Position numbers and translations under genes: made by a program. Below the pieces are notes generated by a model. It ran no database searches, was not told the origin of the DNA, and was given only the letters and a program-made list of their open reading frames with translations. A stretch of 64,000 nt of DNA from Flavobacteriales bacterium UBA7666 (lineage in GTDB: Bacteria > Bacteroidota > Bacteroidia > Flavobacteriales_D > Crocinitomicaceae), in NCBI GenBank assembly GCA_002483265.1, contig DLHO01000026.1, forward strand, positions 162,446 through 226,445. The letters are read 5' to 3'. Numbering within the stretch: the first letter of the stretch is position 1; each line of letters starts with the position of its first letter. This document shows, piece by piece, positions 25,333 through 35,174 of the stretch.

Positions 25333-28300
25333 ATGAACATAAAAGCACCTTTTTTGACCTTAATGCTTTTGCTGTCGGGCATGGCTTCTTCTCAGGTAAT
25401 AGAATTACAACCACTTAATCACGACAAACAGACTTTTGTACTCTGTAATATAAATCAGGATCTCAATATTGATGTGGTTAAGTTCATTGGTGATAACCTT
25501 TATTACCAATTAGGCGGAAGTAATGTGTCTTTTGGCAATGAAATACTTCTTGATCAGTTTTCAGGAACAACTACGAATAATGTCTTACCCATTATTAAAG
25601 AAGCAGATTTTGATGCGGATGGAGACGACGATTTAGTTGTAATGGCTGGTTTTCCGAGACGTTTGATTGTTTACAAAAACAATTCCGGGCAATTTGAAAT
25701 AGTAAAGAATCTAACCTATTCATCATCTATTTGGGAAGAACTGGTTCTATTAGATTTAGATAATGATGGTGATGAGGATTTAGTTTATACTGAAGGGATT
25801 AAGTTATATTCCATGGAGAATACCAACGGTTTTTTTGGAAATCCTGTTATTCGTGCTCAGGGAGGACAATCAATTGGAGGATTGCAATTGATGGACATGG
25901 ATTTTGATGAAGTACCTGATTTACAATTTGTAGTGACTTCATATCCCACTTTAATTATTCAAAATAGTGCAAACTCACTCAATCAGTTATTTGATATTAC
26001 GTCAGCTTTAGCATCCAGTAATTACACTTACCAATATACTTTTCATGATTTAGACAACGATCAAATTAGAGATACCCTTCTTTGGAATTCGATCTATAAA
26101 GATTTGTCTTTTAGAAATCATAGTACCAATCAGATGGATGAAATTTGCTCGATGACCAACTATTTTAAGGTGATCGATTTAGATTTGGATGGTACGAATG
26201 AATTAGTTATTCAAGAAGACAATTACTTAAAAGTACTGAATATCGATTGTAATTCCGGTCAAGTTGTGCTGGAAGATTCAATAAATGTATCCATCAACCC
26301 ATTCCAGGTTCTTCAATATAAAGATGTCAATTTTGATGGGGTTTTGGATATTATTACAAATAGTCAATTCGATATTCAGATTGTTTATAGAAATGCATCG
26401 AATGAATTTGATCATGTTCAGTTGGTAATGTCGAGAAGCAACAGCAATAGTTACGATTTAAAACCGGTTAATTCAGATGCAAATGCTGATTTGCTTTTAC
26501 ACTCATCTACCGGAGGTGGAATAATGAAAGGACTTGGAGGAGCCAGTTATGAAAATATTTCGGTATTGCCTCAGCCAAAATACGATGTGGTAAAGCAGTT
26601 GTTCATTGATGTTGATAATGACTCCGATTTAGATTTAATTTCATCTTCAGGTTATTATTATACGTCACAATTTGACAGTACTTTTTTAGTTTTTCAGCTA
26701 AATGATGGGAATGGTAATTATTCGCTGCCAATCCCGATTTCTTATTGGGAATCCGGAAGAGAGTTATACGCAAGAGATGTGAATTCGGATGGAAATATGG
26801 ATTTTATTTATCGTTTTCACCAAAATACCGGAACTGATTTGATTAAGTATTATATCAATACAGGAAGCGGAACCTTTGTCGGAACCAATAAAATACTCAT
26901 GTCTGATTTTAGTGCATTTGATTTTCAGGATGTGAATTCAGATGGGAAACTGGATGTAATTGTTTCTAAAAACGATACGTATCCCGGAACAAATTTAAAT
27001 CTGAAGTACCATTTGTTTAACGGAACTGCTATTGGAACAACGGCAACTCAGTTTGCGACTTTCCCCGATTGTATTATTGATTATTATACACATGGAATAG
27101 TTAGCGCCGATTTGGATAATGACGGGGATATCGATTATTTGGTAAATGGAACTAAAATTCAAAATAACAATTCGGGAACTTTTACGCTGGTCACTGTTAC
27201 CGCACCAGCTTATGAGTCATTCACCTTATTTGATTTAAATGGAGATGGGTTGAAGGATATTTTTTATACGCTTGTGAATGGATACGGGTATCGTTTAAAT
27301 TTAGGGAGCTTAAATTTCGGACCGGTTGTTTCAGCTTCTAATTCGATTTATAATCAGATGAAGTTTAGAAATCAGGATTTGATCTATGGAAATAATCTGA
27401 ATAATGCATTGCTGGTATCGAGTAGTAGAGGGGTCATTTTTAAAGTACAAAACTTTGAAACCGGAAATCAACCTGTTTTGCTGGATGATACGATTTCAGT
27501 ATGTTCAGGAGCAGCAACAATTATCCAGGTTCAAAATGCAACAGAATTGAACGACAACCAGACTTGGGGGATATTTGAAGATTCCTGTTCATCTAATTTT
27601 CCTTTTCAGACCAGTGTTGCAGGAACTTTTACCGTTTCATCTGTTTCAGATAAAAGCTATTTCATCAAGGCAATTGGTAATGGAATGTCGAGTGGGTTGT
27701 GCACGGAAGTTTATTTGGATATAAATTCAGCTGCGAATACTTTTTCAGTTACTGTAAATACAGTAGAGAGTGATACTGTAAGTCTGGATGTAACTAATTC
27801 ATTGGGAACAGCATGGGATTATTCATTTGATCAAATTACCTGGCAGACTTTGACAGAATCAAATGGACAAATACTGATTCCTGTTACTCCGAATACATCT
27901 ATTGATTTATCTGTTCGACCATCCGGAAGTGTTGGAATCTGTTCCAGCTGGCCAGCCGAAGTCCTTCAAATTACAACTCCATGTGCTATTGCTGAAAGTT
28001 ATGACACCATTCAATCGTGTAAATTTACAACAGTTCAGTACGGGATGGAACCCTATTCACTGAATGCGAATCCGATGAATGTTGATCAGTACCGATTGAC
28101 AAGTTTTGGCTGCGATTCAATTATCCATTTGTATATTGATACATTCCCAACTATTGAGTTTTTCGATACCATGTACACCTGTATGTATGATACCTATACT
28201 TTGTCGGATGGAAGCCAGCACCTGGCTTATAGTGATACATACCATTATCTGAGTGTTCTGGATTCGAACGGGTGCTATAGCGGTTTAAATTTGTATGTGA

Positions 28301-29637
28301 TAGTCCATCAGCTGGATTACAATTCAATATCGGAACAGATTTGTGTGAATAGTAGTTATACATTTCCTGATGGAACCACATTCAACAATATCCAGTCGGA
28401 TACTTCTTATACATCGGTTCTGACAAATCAATACGGCTGTGATTCAACAATTCAGGTCTTTTTGAATGTTTCGGTTGCCAATTTAACGGATAACCTTGTT
28501 TTATGTCATATAGACGATTTGGTTTTGCCTGATGGAACCTTAATTGAGAATCCCGGATTCGATTTTAATGCGACACACACCTATACGAATGTGATGGGAT
28601 GCGATTCTGCAATTGTTGAATATCAGATCACAGTGATTGGAGATTCTACCACATACCTGCACAACTTCTGTGGACCACAAGATTTTGCGCTTCAAAACGG
28701 AACCATTATAACCAATTTGAGTTCAGACTCTACATTTGTATACGATGTGTTCTTAAATCCATCATATCCTGCTTGTCCAAGTACAATCATTGATAGTGTT
28801 ATTATTGATATAACTCCTTTTCAGGTTTCGAATCTTTTCTCGGTTCCTGATAATGGAATTTGTGATGGAATGTTGATGGGAGAATTAACTGGCAGTTTAA
28901 GTTATGATGTGAATGTAGATGGTGGAGCAAGTTCACATTTCACGAGTGGAGATTTTACACAATCCGGTTTATGCGGAGGTATTCATGATTTAATAATCAC
29001 GGATAATTGCTCCAATCAACAAGTCGTTCCATTTGTAACAGGTGAATTCCCCAACAATGCCAGTTTTACAAATTCATTTACAGGTATTCAGGAAATTGAT
29101 TCTTTAGGGGCGACAGTTCAAGATTGTGCCATTCTGTTTAGTCAAATTGATTCGATCTTTATTAGTGAATCAGAAATTGTTGCAGACTCATTAATTGTTA
29201 CATGGATGATAAATATGACGAATAGTTCACAAGTGGAAGTAACCGTTTCCTATCCTTTTGTAAATCCTGGAAATGGCGTTTACCTGGTGCAGTTGAATTT
29301 GTTCTGTCCAACAAAGTCGACGACGGATTATTACAGTGCAACACAAGGAATTTACTACTTAGATGGAGTGATCATGAATTACAATGATTTGGGAATAGAT
29401 GAGTATGCCCAAAATTTGGGAGTTTATCCGAATCCTACAAATGGGATGGTTTACTTGAAATCAAATGCGTTTGCAGAAGAAGCCTGGATATATGATGCTC
29501 AGGGAAGAGTGTGTTTGCATATCGAGAATAACGTGAATAGTTTTGACTTATCTTCATTTGAAGCCGGTATGTATACCCTTTTGGTGAAAGCAAACGGAAA
29601 TTTGAATCAATTCAAAGTAATCGTTACTAAAAAGTAA
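25333..29637 (+). CDS. Large FG-GAP/VCBS repeat protein with T9SS sorting domain
   Basis: 1434 residues with a signal peptide (ending at about residue 20). Residues about 30-700 contain many FG-GAP/VCBS repeats with calcium loops such as DFDADGDDDLVV, DLDNDGDEDLVY, DVNSDGNMDFIY and DLNGDGLKDIFY, which build a beta-propeller. Residues about 884-1150 hold about five Cys modules, roughly 55 residues apart, ending GCDS or similar. The C-terminus is a T9SS A-type sorting domain (LGVYPNPTNGMVYLKS... FKVIVTKK). It should be surface-displayed or released, possibly an adhesin. No catalytic domain seen. Confidence 0.88.
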   Translation: MNIKAPFLTLMLLLSGMASSQVIELQPLNHDKQTFVLCNINQDLNIDVVKFIGDNLYYQLGGSNVSFGNEILLDQFSGTTTNNVLPIIKEADFDADGDDDLVVMAGFPRRLIVYKNNSGQFEIVKNLTYSSSIWEELVLLDLDNDGDEDLVYTEGIKLYSMENTNGFFGNPVIRAQGGQSIGGLQLMDMDFDEVPDLQFVVTSYPTLIIQNSANSLNQLFDITSALASSNYTYQYTFHDLDNDQIRDTLLWNSIYKDLSFRNHSTNQMDEICSMTNYFKVIDLDLDGTNELVIQEDNYLKVLNIDCNSGQVVLEDSINVSINPFQVLQYKDVNFDGVLDIITNSQFDIQIVYRNASNEFDHVQLVMSRSNSNSYDLKPVNSDANADLLLHSSTGGGIMKGLGGASYENISVLPQPKYDVVKQLFIDVDNDSDLDLISSSGYYYTSQFDSTFLVFQLNDGNGNYSLPIPISYWESGRELYARDVNSDGNMDFIYRFHQNTGTDLIKYYINTGSGTFVGTNKILMSDFSAFDFQDVNSDGKLDVIVSKNDTYPGTNLNLKYHLFNGTAIGTTATQFATFPDCIIDYYTHGIVSADLDNDGDIDYLVNGTKIQNNNSGTFTLVTVTAPAYESFTLFDLNGDGLKDIFYTLVNGYGYRLNLGSLNFGPVVSASNSIYNQMKFRNQDLIYGNNLNNALLVSSSRGVIFKVQNFETGNQPVLLDDTISVCSGAATIIQVQNATELNDNQTWGIFEDSCSSNFPFQTSVAGTFTVSSVSDKSYFIKAIGNGMSSGLCTEVYLDINSAANTFSVTVNTVESDTVSLDVTNSLGTAWDYSFDQITWQTLTESNGQILIPVTPNTSIDLSVRPSGSVGICSSWPAEVLQITTPCAIAESYDTIQSCKFTTVQYGMEPYSLNANPMNVDQYRLTSFGCDSIIHLYIDTFPTIEFFDTMYTCMYDTYTLSDGSQHLAYSDTYHYLSVLDSNGCYSGLNLYVIVHQLDYNSISEQICVNSSYTFPDGTTFNNIQSDTSYTSVLTNQYGCDSTIQVFLNVSVANLTDNLVLCHIDDLVLPDGTLIENPGFDFNATHTYTNVMGCDSAIVEYQITVIGDSTTYLHNFCGPQDFALQNGTIITNLSSDSTFVYDVFLNPSYPACPSTIIDSVIIDITPFQVSNLFSVPDNGICDGMLMGELTGSLSYDVNVDGGASSHFTSGDFTQSGLCGGIHDLIITDNCSNQQVVPFVTGEFPNNASFTNSFTGIQEIDSLGATVQDCAILFSQIDSIFISESEIVADSLIVTWMINMTNSSQVEVTVSYPFVNPGNGVYLVQLNLFCPTKSTTDYYSATQGIYYLDGVIMNYNDLGIDEYAQNLGVYPNPTNGMVYLKSNAFAEEAWIYDAQGRVCLHIENNVNSFDLSSFEAGMYTLLVKANGNLNQFKVIVTKK

Positions 29638-29749
29638 TTTCATAAATAGTTAACAGAATATTCTTCCGTTTATCATATTTCCAGACTAAGACAATATTTC
29701 TGGTTAAAAAGTTTTTACCTTTAGCGCTCTTTTAAAATAAATCTAAAGA

Positions 29750-31876
29750 ATGAAAAAAATAGTATTCGTTTTGGTCTTATTGACCTATTCATTAGGAAAC
29801 ATTGCTCGTGCTGACGAAGGAATGTGGCTTCCGTTTTTGATCGGAAGAAACTATGAAGACATGAAAAAGCACGGCTTGAAATTGACTCAAGAGCAAATTT
29901 ATTCAATCAATAAATCTTCTTTGAAGGATGCAGTAATCTCATTTGGAGGTTTTTGTACAGGAGAAATCATCTCCAATCAGGGATTGATTTTAACGAATCA
30001 CCACTGTGGTTATGATGCAATTGCAGGTGCTTCAACAAAAGACAACAATTACCTGGATAACGGTTTTTGGGCGAAAAATTTCAAAGAAGAGATCGCCGTT
30101 AAAGGATTAACGGCTACGTTCATGATCAGCATGAAAGACGTTACGGCAGAAGTTGCAAAAGAACTGAATGCTAAAATGACTCCTGAAGAGCGCGCTAAAA
30201 AAATCAAGGAAGTATCTGATATTTTGATTAAAGATGCTACAGCAGGAACGCATTATGAAGCATTTGTTCGTGATTTTTATGATGGTAACGAGTTTTATTT
30301 GTTCGTAAAAGAAACATTTAAAGATGTACGTTTGGTAGGAACTCCTCCTCAATCTGCCGGAAAATTTGGTGGTGATACGGATAACTGGGAATGGCCTCGT
30401 CATACTGCAGATTTCTCTATGTTCCGCGTTTATGCAGGAGCAGACAACAAACCTGCAGATTTCAGCGATGCAAATACGCCATTAAAACCGAAACATTCGT
30501 TGCCTATCTCTTTGAAAGGCGTGAAGCAAGGTGATTACGCAATGATCATGGGATTCCCGGGAAGAACAAATCGTTATTTGACTTCTTACGGTGTGGACCA
30601 GGCAATTTCTTTGGAGCAGCCTAAAATTGTGGATATCCGCGCTAAGAAATTAGAGATCATGAAAAAATACATGGATAAAGACGTAGAAGTACGTTTGCAT
30701 TATTCATCGAAATATGCGCAGGTAGCGAATTACTGGAAATATTTTATCGGTCAGACAAAACAGTTGAAAGGAAACCACGTTGCTGATAAGAAAAGAAAAG
30801 TAGAGGACGAGTTTACAAAATACGCTGCCGGAAAAGCAGAATACAGTAATGTACTTTCGGATATCGAATCGGCTTTCAAAGCAACAAATAGTGTTGTTTA
30901 CATTAAAACGTACCAAAGTGAATTCGTTCGCCAGGTAGATATCAATTCAGTAGTTTATTTCTACAAATTGGCTTTAGATGCGAAGAAATCAGGAAACGAA
31001 GAGCGTTACAACGCAATTTTGGATGCTGCAAAAGCAACTGCTGAAGAAATTTATGCTGAGCGTTCAATGGACATTGAATTGGAGACATTGGAAGAAGTTC
31101 TAAAAATGTACATCCGTGACGTTCCAATGGAACAACAAGTTGGAATCACTAAATCTATCGGTGTTGATGGGATGGCTTCATTTATGAGCCGTATCAAAAC
31201 AAATTCCATTTTTGCTTCAAAAGAGCGTTACGAAGAATTCATGAAGAACTTCGATATCGAAAAAATGAGCCAGGATCCATTGTTTATCCTGATTAAAGAT
31301 TTGGATAACGCATACCAGGCTGCAATGGCGCAAGACGCTGTTAAGTCGGCGAATGCAAAATTGACGCTTGCAAACCGCGCATTTGTAAAAGGTGTTCGTG
31401 AAATGCAGCCAAACAAGAAATTCTACCCGAATGCAAACTCAACCATGCGTTTGACGTACGGAAATGTATTGAACTACGATCCGCGTGATGCAGTTCATTA
31501 CGACTACTTCACAACATTGGATGGAGTAATGCAAAAAGAAGATCCTTCCAATCCTGAATTCGTGGTTGATCCGCGTATCAAAGAATTGTGGCAGAAAAAA
31601 GATTACGGTCAATACGCTTCTAACGGTAAATTGCCTGTAAACTTCCTTTCGAACAACGATATTACAGGAGGTAACTCAGGTTCTCCGGTTATCAATGCAA
31701 ACGGAGAGTTGATCGGAACGGCATTTGATGGAAACTGGGAAGCAATGTCCGGTGACATCTACTTCGAACCAAACATTCAGCGCACGATCTCTTTGGACGT
31801 TCGTTACACGCTTTGGTTGATCGACAAGTGTTACGGAGCAACGAATTTGGTGAATGAAATGAAATTGGTTAAATAA
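29750..31876 (+). CDS. S46 family dipeptidyl-peptidase, DPP7-type
   Basis: 708 residues with a signal peptide ending in GNIARA. Chymotrypsin-like catalytic parts: His84/His85 in ILTNHHCGYDAI and Ser643 in TGGNSGSPV. In this family the residue 18 after the catalytic serine sets P1 preference; here it is Gly661 in AFDGNWEA, as in DPP7 (hydrophobic P1), not the Arg of DPP11 (Asp/Glu). The insertion between the two barrel halves has the usual helical form. Periplasmic dipeptide release for peptide catabolism. Monocistronic. Confidence 0.93.
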   Translation: MKKIVFVLVLLTYSLGNIARADEGMWLPFLIGRNYEDMKKHGLKLTQEQIYSINKSSLKDAVISFGGFCTGEIISNQGLILTNHHCGYDAIAGASTKDNNYLDNGFWAKNFKEEIAVKGLTATFMISMKDVTAEVAKELNAKMTPEERAKKIKEVSDILIKDATAGTHYEAFVRDFYDGNEFYLFVKETFKDVRLVGTPPQSAGKFGGDTDNWEWPRHTADFSMFRVYAGADNKPADFSDANTPLKPKHSLPISLKGVKQGDYAMIMGFPGRTNRYLTSYGVDQAISLEQPKIVDIRAKKLEIMKKYMDKDVEVRLHYSSKYAQVANYWKYFIGQTKQLKGNHVADKKRKVEDEFTKYAAGKAEYSNVLSDIESAFKATNSVVYIKTYQSEFVRQVDINSVVYFYKLALDAKKSGNEERYNAILDAAKATAEEIYAERSMDIELETLEEVLKMYIRDVPMEQQVGITKSIGVDGMASFMSRIKTNSIFASKERYEEFMKNFDIEKMSQDPLFILIKDLDNAYQAAMAQDAVKSANAKLTLANRAFVKGVREMQPNKKFYPNANSTMRLTYGNVLNYDPRDAVHYDYFTTLDGVMQKEDPSNPEFVVDPRIKELWQKKDYGQYASNGKLPVNFLSNNDITGGNSGSPVINANGELIGTAFDGNWEAMSGDIYFEPNIQRTISLDVRYTLWLIDKCYGATNLVNEMKLVK

Positions 31877-31896
31877 TCAATTCGCTATAGAAATGA

Positions 31897-31930
31897 AAAG
31901 CCGCTGGTCAATGTGATCAGCGGCTTTTTT
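31897..31930 (+). terminator. Intrinsic terminator of the S46 gene
   Basis: 14-bp stem AAAGCCGCTGGTCA (31897-31910) with TGATCAGCGGCTTT (31914-31927), one G-T pair, followed by TTTTTT. Confidence 0.88.
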
Positions 31931-31954
31931 GTTGGTTTTTTCTTTTAGGAATAA

Positions 31955-32491
31955 TTATACTGTCTTCACTTTTGCATAAATGTCAAGGCTTATAAACTTG
32001 CCATTTTTAATTTCACACTCTTTCATTGTCCCTTCGTATTGAAAGTCTAGTTTAGCCATTGCGTTTTTACAATTCATATTTTCCGACTCTACAAACCCTT
32101 CAATTCGGTGAAGTTCTAAATTGTCAAATCCAAAATCGCAAATTAAGGGCATCGATTCTTTCATAATTCCTTTGCCCCAAAAGTCTGAAATTAACCAAAA
32201 CCCGATTTCTGCTTTTTTATGTTCTTTACTTAAACTATTTAGTCCACCTGCTCCATAGAATTTCTTGTTGTCTGCCGAGCAAACAGCCCACCAAATTCCC
32301 GTTTCATTTTTTTCAAGGTCTGCAAAAAAAGTCATTTGTTCTTTTGTCGCTTCTAATGTCTGAAAACTTACTCCATAATATTTGATAATGTCTGGGTGTG
32401 AAAGTCCTTTGAAAACATTTTCAAGGTCGCTGTCTACAAATTGTCGAAGCAAAAGTCTTTCAGTTTTTATTATTGGAAAATCAGTCGTCAT
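31955..32491 (-). CDS. GNAT family N-acetyltransferase (RimJ/RimL-like)
   Basis: 178 residues: IIKTERLLLRQFVDSDLENVFKGLS, then YGAGGLNSLSKEHKKAEIGFWLISDFWGKGIMKESMPLICDFGFDNLELHRIEGFVESENMNCKNAMAKLDFQYEG (CoA-binding motif A and the N-residue of motif B). Typical of the Acetyltransf_3 group acting on protein N-termini or small molecules. It is the distal gene of the accessory minus-strand island, preceded by an attC-like inverted repeat. Confidence 0.88.
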   Translation of the reverse strand: MTTDFPIIKTERLLLRQFVDSDLENVFKGLSHPDIIKYYGVSFQTLEATKEQMTFFADLEKNETGIWWAVCSADNKKFYGAGGLNSLSKEHKKAEIGFWLISDFWGKGIMKESMPLICDFGFDNLELHRIEGFVESENMNCKNAMAKLDFQYEGTMKECEIKNGKFISLDIYAKVKTV

Positions 32492-32546
32492 AATATTTTT
32501 TTTGTCAATTGTTGATTGTTATTTGTGGGTCGTCATAGCTGATCAC

Positions 32547-32595
32547 TAACGGTTCTAAGCTAAGCGGTCGTTTAAATGCCGCTTAGGTTTTGTTA
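32547..32595. repeat. attC-like imperfect inverted repeat 1
   Basis: Outer arms TAAC (32547-32550) and GTTA (32592-32595), unequal spacers (9 and 5 bases), then inner 8-bp arms CTAAGCGG (32560-32567) and CCGCTTAG (32579-32586). The arm GTTA contains the stop codon of the upstream minus-strand gene. The two-box layout with unequal spacers recalls integron attC sites, but the 7-base consensus boxes are only partly matched. Confidence 0.45.
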
Positions 32596-33150
32596 TGTGT
32601 ATTTGAATTTTTCAATTAGTTTTTCAATCTCATGAATTTCCAATCCTAGTTCGAGCGACAATAGTTGATCTTTTGAGACTTCTGAAATGTTGGGTGAAAT
32701 TTTTCTTATTTTCTTTATTGCATCTGAATCATAGTTTATAAGTTTCTCAACAAGCGAATATGCTTCGAAATATGATGACTTTTGAATTTCTTCAATTGCG
32801 TATTTAGAATTGGGAAATTCCTTTTCCAAAAATATCTTTGAAAAATAAGTTGATATCCCTTCATTTAATACATTAGCGTCAGCTTTCCCAGTTGGGTAAA
32901 GAAGATGACAAGTTTCATGTGATAGCTGGTAATATAGCTGAGGAAAAGCAACGAAATTATGAGAACATCCATTTGAAAGAACAATGGAAATTTTATGATT
33001 TGGATAATACATGATGTAGGGTCCATCTTCTTTGAATTCAATTCCTACAAAATACCATTGTTTCTCTCTTTCACCGAAAAGATATTCGGCCTCATTGATC
33101 ATTTCCATGAATTTGTGAGTAAGAAGTGTTAATCTTTGCTCTAACTCCAT
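32593..33150 (-). CDS. Putative HExxH zinc metallopeptidase
   Basis: 185 residues, no signal peptide. LSHETCHLLYP gives H78-E79-x2-H82, and NEGISTYFS offers E97 as third ligand 18 residues after E79, the usual gluzincin spacing for a minimal metallopeptidase. I cannot name the family. Its stop lies inside the attC-like repeat. The Mrr-like nuclease gene is 74 bases upstream on the same strand; whether they act together is unknown. Confidence 0.6.
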   Translation of the reverse strand: MELEQRLTLLTHKFMEMINEAEYLFGEREKQWYFVGIEFKEDGPYIMYYPNHKISIVLSNGCSHNFVAFPQLYYQLSHETCHLLYPTGKADANVLNEGISTYFSKIFLEKEFPNSKYAIEEIQKSSYFEAYSLVEKLINYDSDAIKKIRKISPNISEVSKDQLLSLELGLEIHEIEKLIEKFKYT

Positions 33151-33224
33151 ACTAGCAATCTTTGTTTAGTTTATCAACTGGATATTTATCATACGCTTCT
33201 CTATTATACATTGTTGCGCGCCTT

Positions 33225-34352
33225 TTAAGCTTTGCGAACAAGATGTTCAATACTTGTCTCGACTCTAACATCTTCTTCTGAGAAAACCTCTTCACGCTCT
33301 TGAATATCCTTGTATTCAGGAGAAACCGAAACTAGTTCAGTTCCAGTTGCACTATAATCGCGGGCTAGTAACTCCCATTCAAATTCAATTTCTGTGGCTT
33401 CAACTTCAATTAGTATTGAGACGGGAAACCATTTGTTATCATTTTGAACAAGAATGGATTCCTTTATAGGTTTATAATAAACGGTTTTACTGTCCGCGTC
33501 AATGTATCTAGGGTTATCCTTATCTATGTTCACCAACGATATACTTGGCATCATTAATCCACCACTTGATTCGTCACTTAGTCTTCTGACTCCTTTTGTA
33601 AATGTTAATTGAAATTTCCAATCCTCAAGAACCGATGCACCAGAATTCAACAAAACTATGTCAAATGAAACCCATGATTCGTTAACATATCTTGGTTGGT
33701 TGAAAGGAAGGTGTGAGAAGTCTGACAACTTCGGAGAGGGAGCTTTAATTGCATCCAAACTCGCTTGAACTTCTCGTAAGACTTGTTCCGTTGTCTTTTC
33801 AATATAAAAGTATGTTGTCGTCTTCCGAGCTAGTAAAGGTTTCAAAATTATGTCTGACTCTAGTTGATTATAGAGAATACTGAATCCAAAATTCGATTTA
33901 TGCATCAAATTTTTGACATAATAATCATGTGTGTTTCTATTCTCTTCGATTAAATCAGCTATATCTTCCCAGCAAAAAAGAAGGATTTTAAAGTCATTTT
34001 CCTGATCCTTCAATCGTACATATTCTTCTATACTTGCGTCTTTGTTCGCTGTAGTGGCGATAATAAATTTGCCAAGTTTTGGTTTGAATTCTTTTGCTAG
34101 TTTAATCTCTTTGTCAACTTCTTTTTCGGACAGTTTTTTTTGAGCATACTCATCTTTCCCTTTGCACTGAATTCCCACATAAAAATTTTCTCCTTTAGGT
34201 ATACCAACGATGTCTACACCTTGTTGGTTTTGACCGCTCCGTCCATTCTTCTTTATTTCACTTGGAATTTCAAAAATTTCACCCCACAGTTTCTTACATA
34301 GGTTTTCGAAGTCCTGCCAGTTTTCTGGCTTTTGAATGGTCTTTTTATTCAT
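33225..34352 (-). CDS. Mrr-like PD-(D/E)XK nuclease-domain protein
   Basis: 375 residues. Residues about 10-125 look like an Mrr/restriction-endonuclease-like domain: E16 in WQDFENLCKKLWG, QQGVDIVGIP with D47, and a strand ending Q62-C-K64 (FYVGIQCKGK), i.e. the D-(Q)xK catalytic pattern. The following GKFIIATTANKD strand also fits. Residues about 200-375 are a beta-rich domain I do not recognise. Such N-terminal domains serve as effectors in several defence proteins. No methyltransferase or other restriction partner is nearby. Confidence 0.65.
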   Translation of the reverse strand: MNKKTIQKPENWQDFENLCKKLWGEIFEIPSEIKKNGRSGQNQQGVDIVGIPKGENFYVGIQCKGKDEYAQKKLSEKEVDKEIKLAKEFKPKLGKFIIATTANKDASIEEYVRLKDQENDFKILLFCWEDIADLIEENRNTHDYYVKNLMHKSNFGFSILYNQLESDIILKPLLARKTTTYFYIEKTTEQVLREVQASLDAIKAPSPKLSDFSHLPFNQPRYVNESWVSFDIVLLNSGASVLEDWKFQLTFTKGVRRLSDESSGGLMMPSISLVNIDKDNPRYIDADSKTVYYKPIKESILVQNDNKWFPVSILIEVEATEIEFEWELLARDYSATGTELVSVSPEYKDIQEREEVFSEEDVRVETSIEHLVRKA

Positions 34353-34367
34353 TTTTTTAATTACACA

Positions 34368-34397
34368 TAACGTTTTGCCAAACGCCTGTTATAGCCA
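34368..34397. repeat. attC-like imperfect inverted repeat 2 with GTTATAGCCA flank
   Basis: TAAC (34368-34371) pairs with GTTA (34388-34391) and GTTT (34372-34375) with AAAC (34380-34383), around a TGCC loop and a 4-base one-sided bulge (34384-34387). GTTATAGCCA (34388-34397) recurs in inverted form as TGGCTATAAC at 35191-35200, so the gene between is flanked by inverted 10-mers. Confidence 0.45.
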
Positions 34398-34409
34398 GTT
34401 TTTATATTT

Positions 34410-35174
34410 CTAATTTCGCTTGTCATAAATACTTGGGTTCAATACTTTTTCTAAATCGTCAATTTTAATTAAGTCTTCAATTGTCTGTTGAATACATTCT
34501 CTTGTCAATTCCTTTACGAATAAGTCTGGAGGTTTTTGATAAAGTCCACTTAAATTTTGTCCTGTTTTTTTGTCTTCGTTAATTGCTGTTTCTAAGTATT
34601 TATATGTCCAAACATTAAGTCCATAATGTCGACCGTCTTCCAAGTCAACGTGAATGTTGCAAAATTCGTTTTCAATGTCCCAATTATTCGGGTCAACTTC
34701 TTCAAATTCTAACCATAATGTAAATTGGGTATTTTCTGTTTTTCTGCCTTTTAACTTGTTATAAAGTTTTTTCAATTCTTTATTGTCTGACCAACCTTCA
34801 CTCTCTGTCATTGCAATAATTAGAAAGTCTTTTGCTTCGCTAACTGTATTTGCTTGTCCTTTAACGATTGCATAGTTCCAAGGACTTTCTTTCTCAGCCA
34901 TTTTGTATTCAAACTGGAATTTTTTATCTCCAATACTATATACTGTCACAAACCAACCATCTTCCCAATTGTCCGTTGCTTGAATTACAAGTGAATAATG
35001 TGAAGTCAATCCAAAAAGTATCGAGTTCTTAAAAGTATCGTTCACCATTGAAATAAATTCAAGCATTGCCTTTCCAATTTCATTTTCAACCACAGTCGCA
35101 TTTTCACTTGTCAATTCTTTGTAGAATTCTTCAAGTGTCTTACTTTTTTGGTCTGAACTTCTTATTATTGGCAT
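34410..35174 (-). CDS. Hypothetical protein of the accessory island
   Basis: 254 residues, no signal peptide or membrane segment. I recognise no domain. It is rich in aromatic and acidic residues (DNWEDGWFVTVYSIGDKKFQFEY; WLEFEEVDPNNWDIENEFCNIHVDLEDG), with a helical C-terminus. The gene is bordered by inverted copies of GTTATAGCCA, suggesting it moved as a single unit. An immunity or other accessory role is possible but not supported by motif. Confidence 0.55.
   Translation of the reverse strand: MPIIRSSDQKSKTLEEFYKELTSENATVVENEIGKAMLEFISMVNDTFKNSILFGLTSHYSLVIQATDNWEDGWFVTVYSIGDKKFQFEYKMAEKESPWNYAIVKGQANTVSEAKDFLIIAMTESEGWSDNKELKKLYNKLKGRKTENTQFTLWLEFEEVDPNNWDIENEFCNIHVDLEDGRHYGLNVWTYKYLETAINEDKKTGQNLSGLYQKPPDLFVKELTRECIQQTIEDLIKIDDLEKVLNPSIYDKRN

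Noticed and set aside
29750..31876. DPP11-type (acidic P1) assignment for the S46 peptidase
   Set aside because: The residue 18 after the catalytic Ser is Gly (FDGNWE), not the Arg of DPP11.
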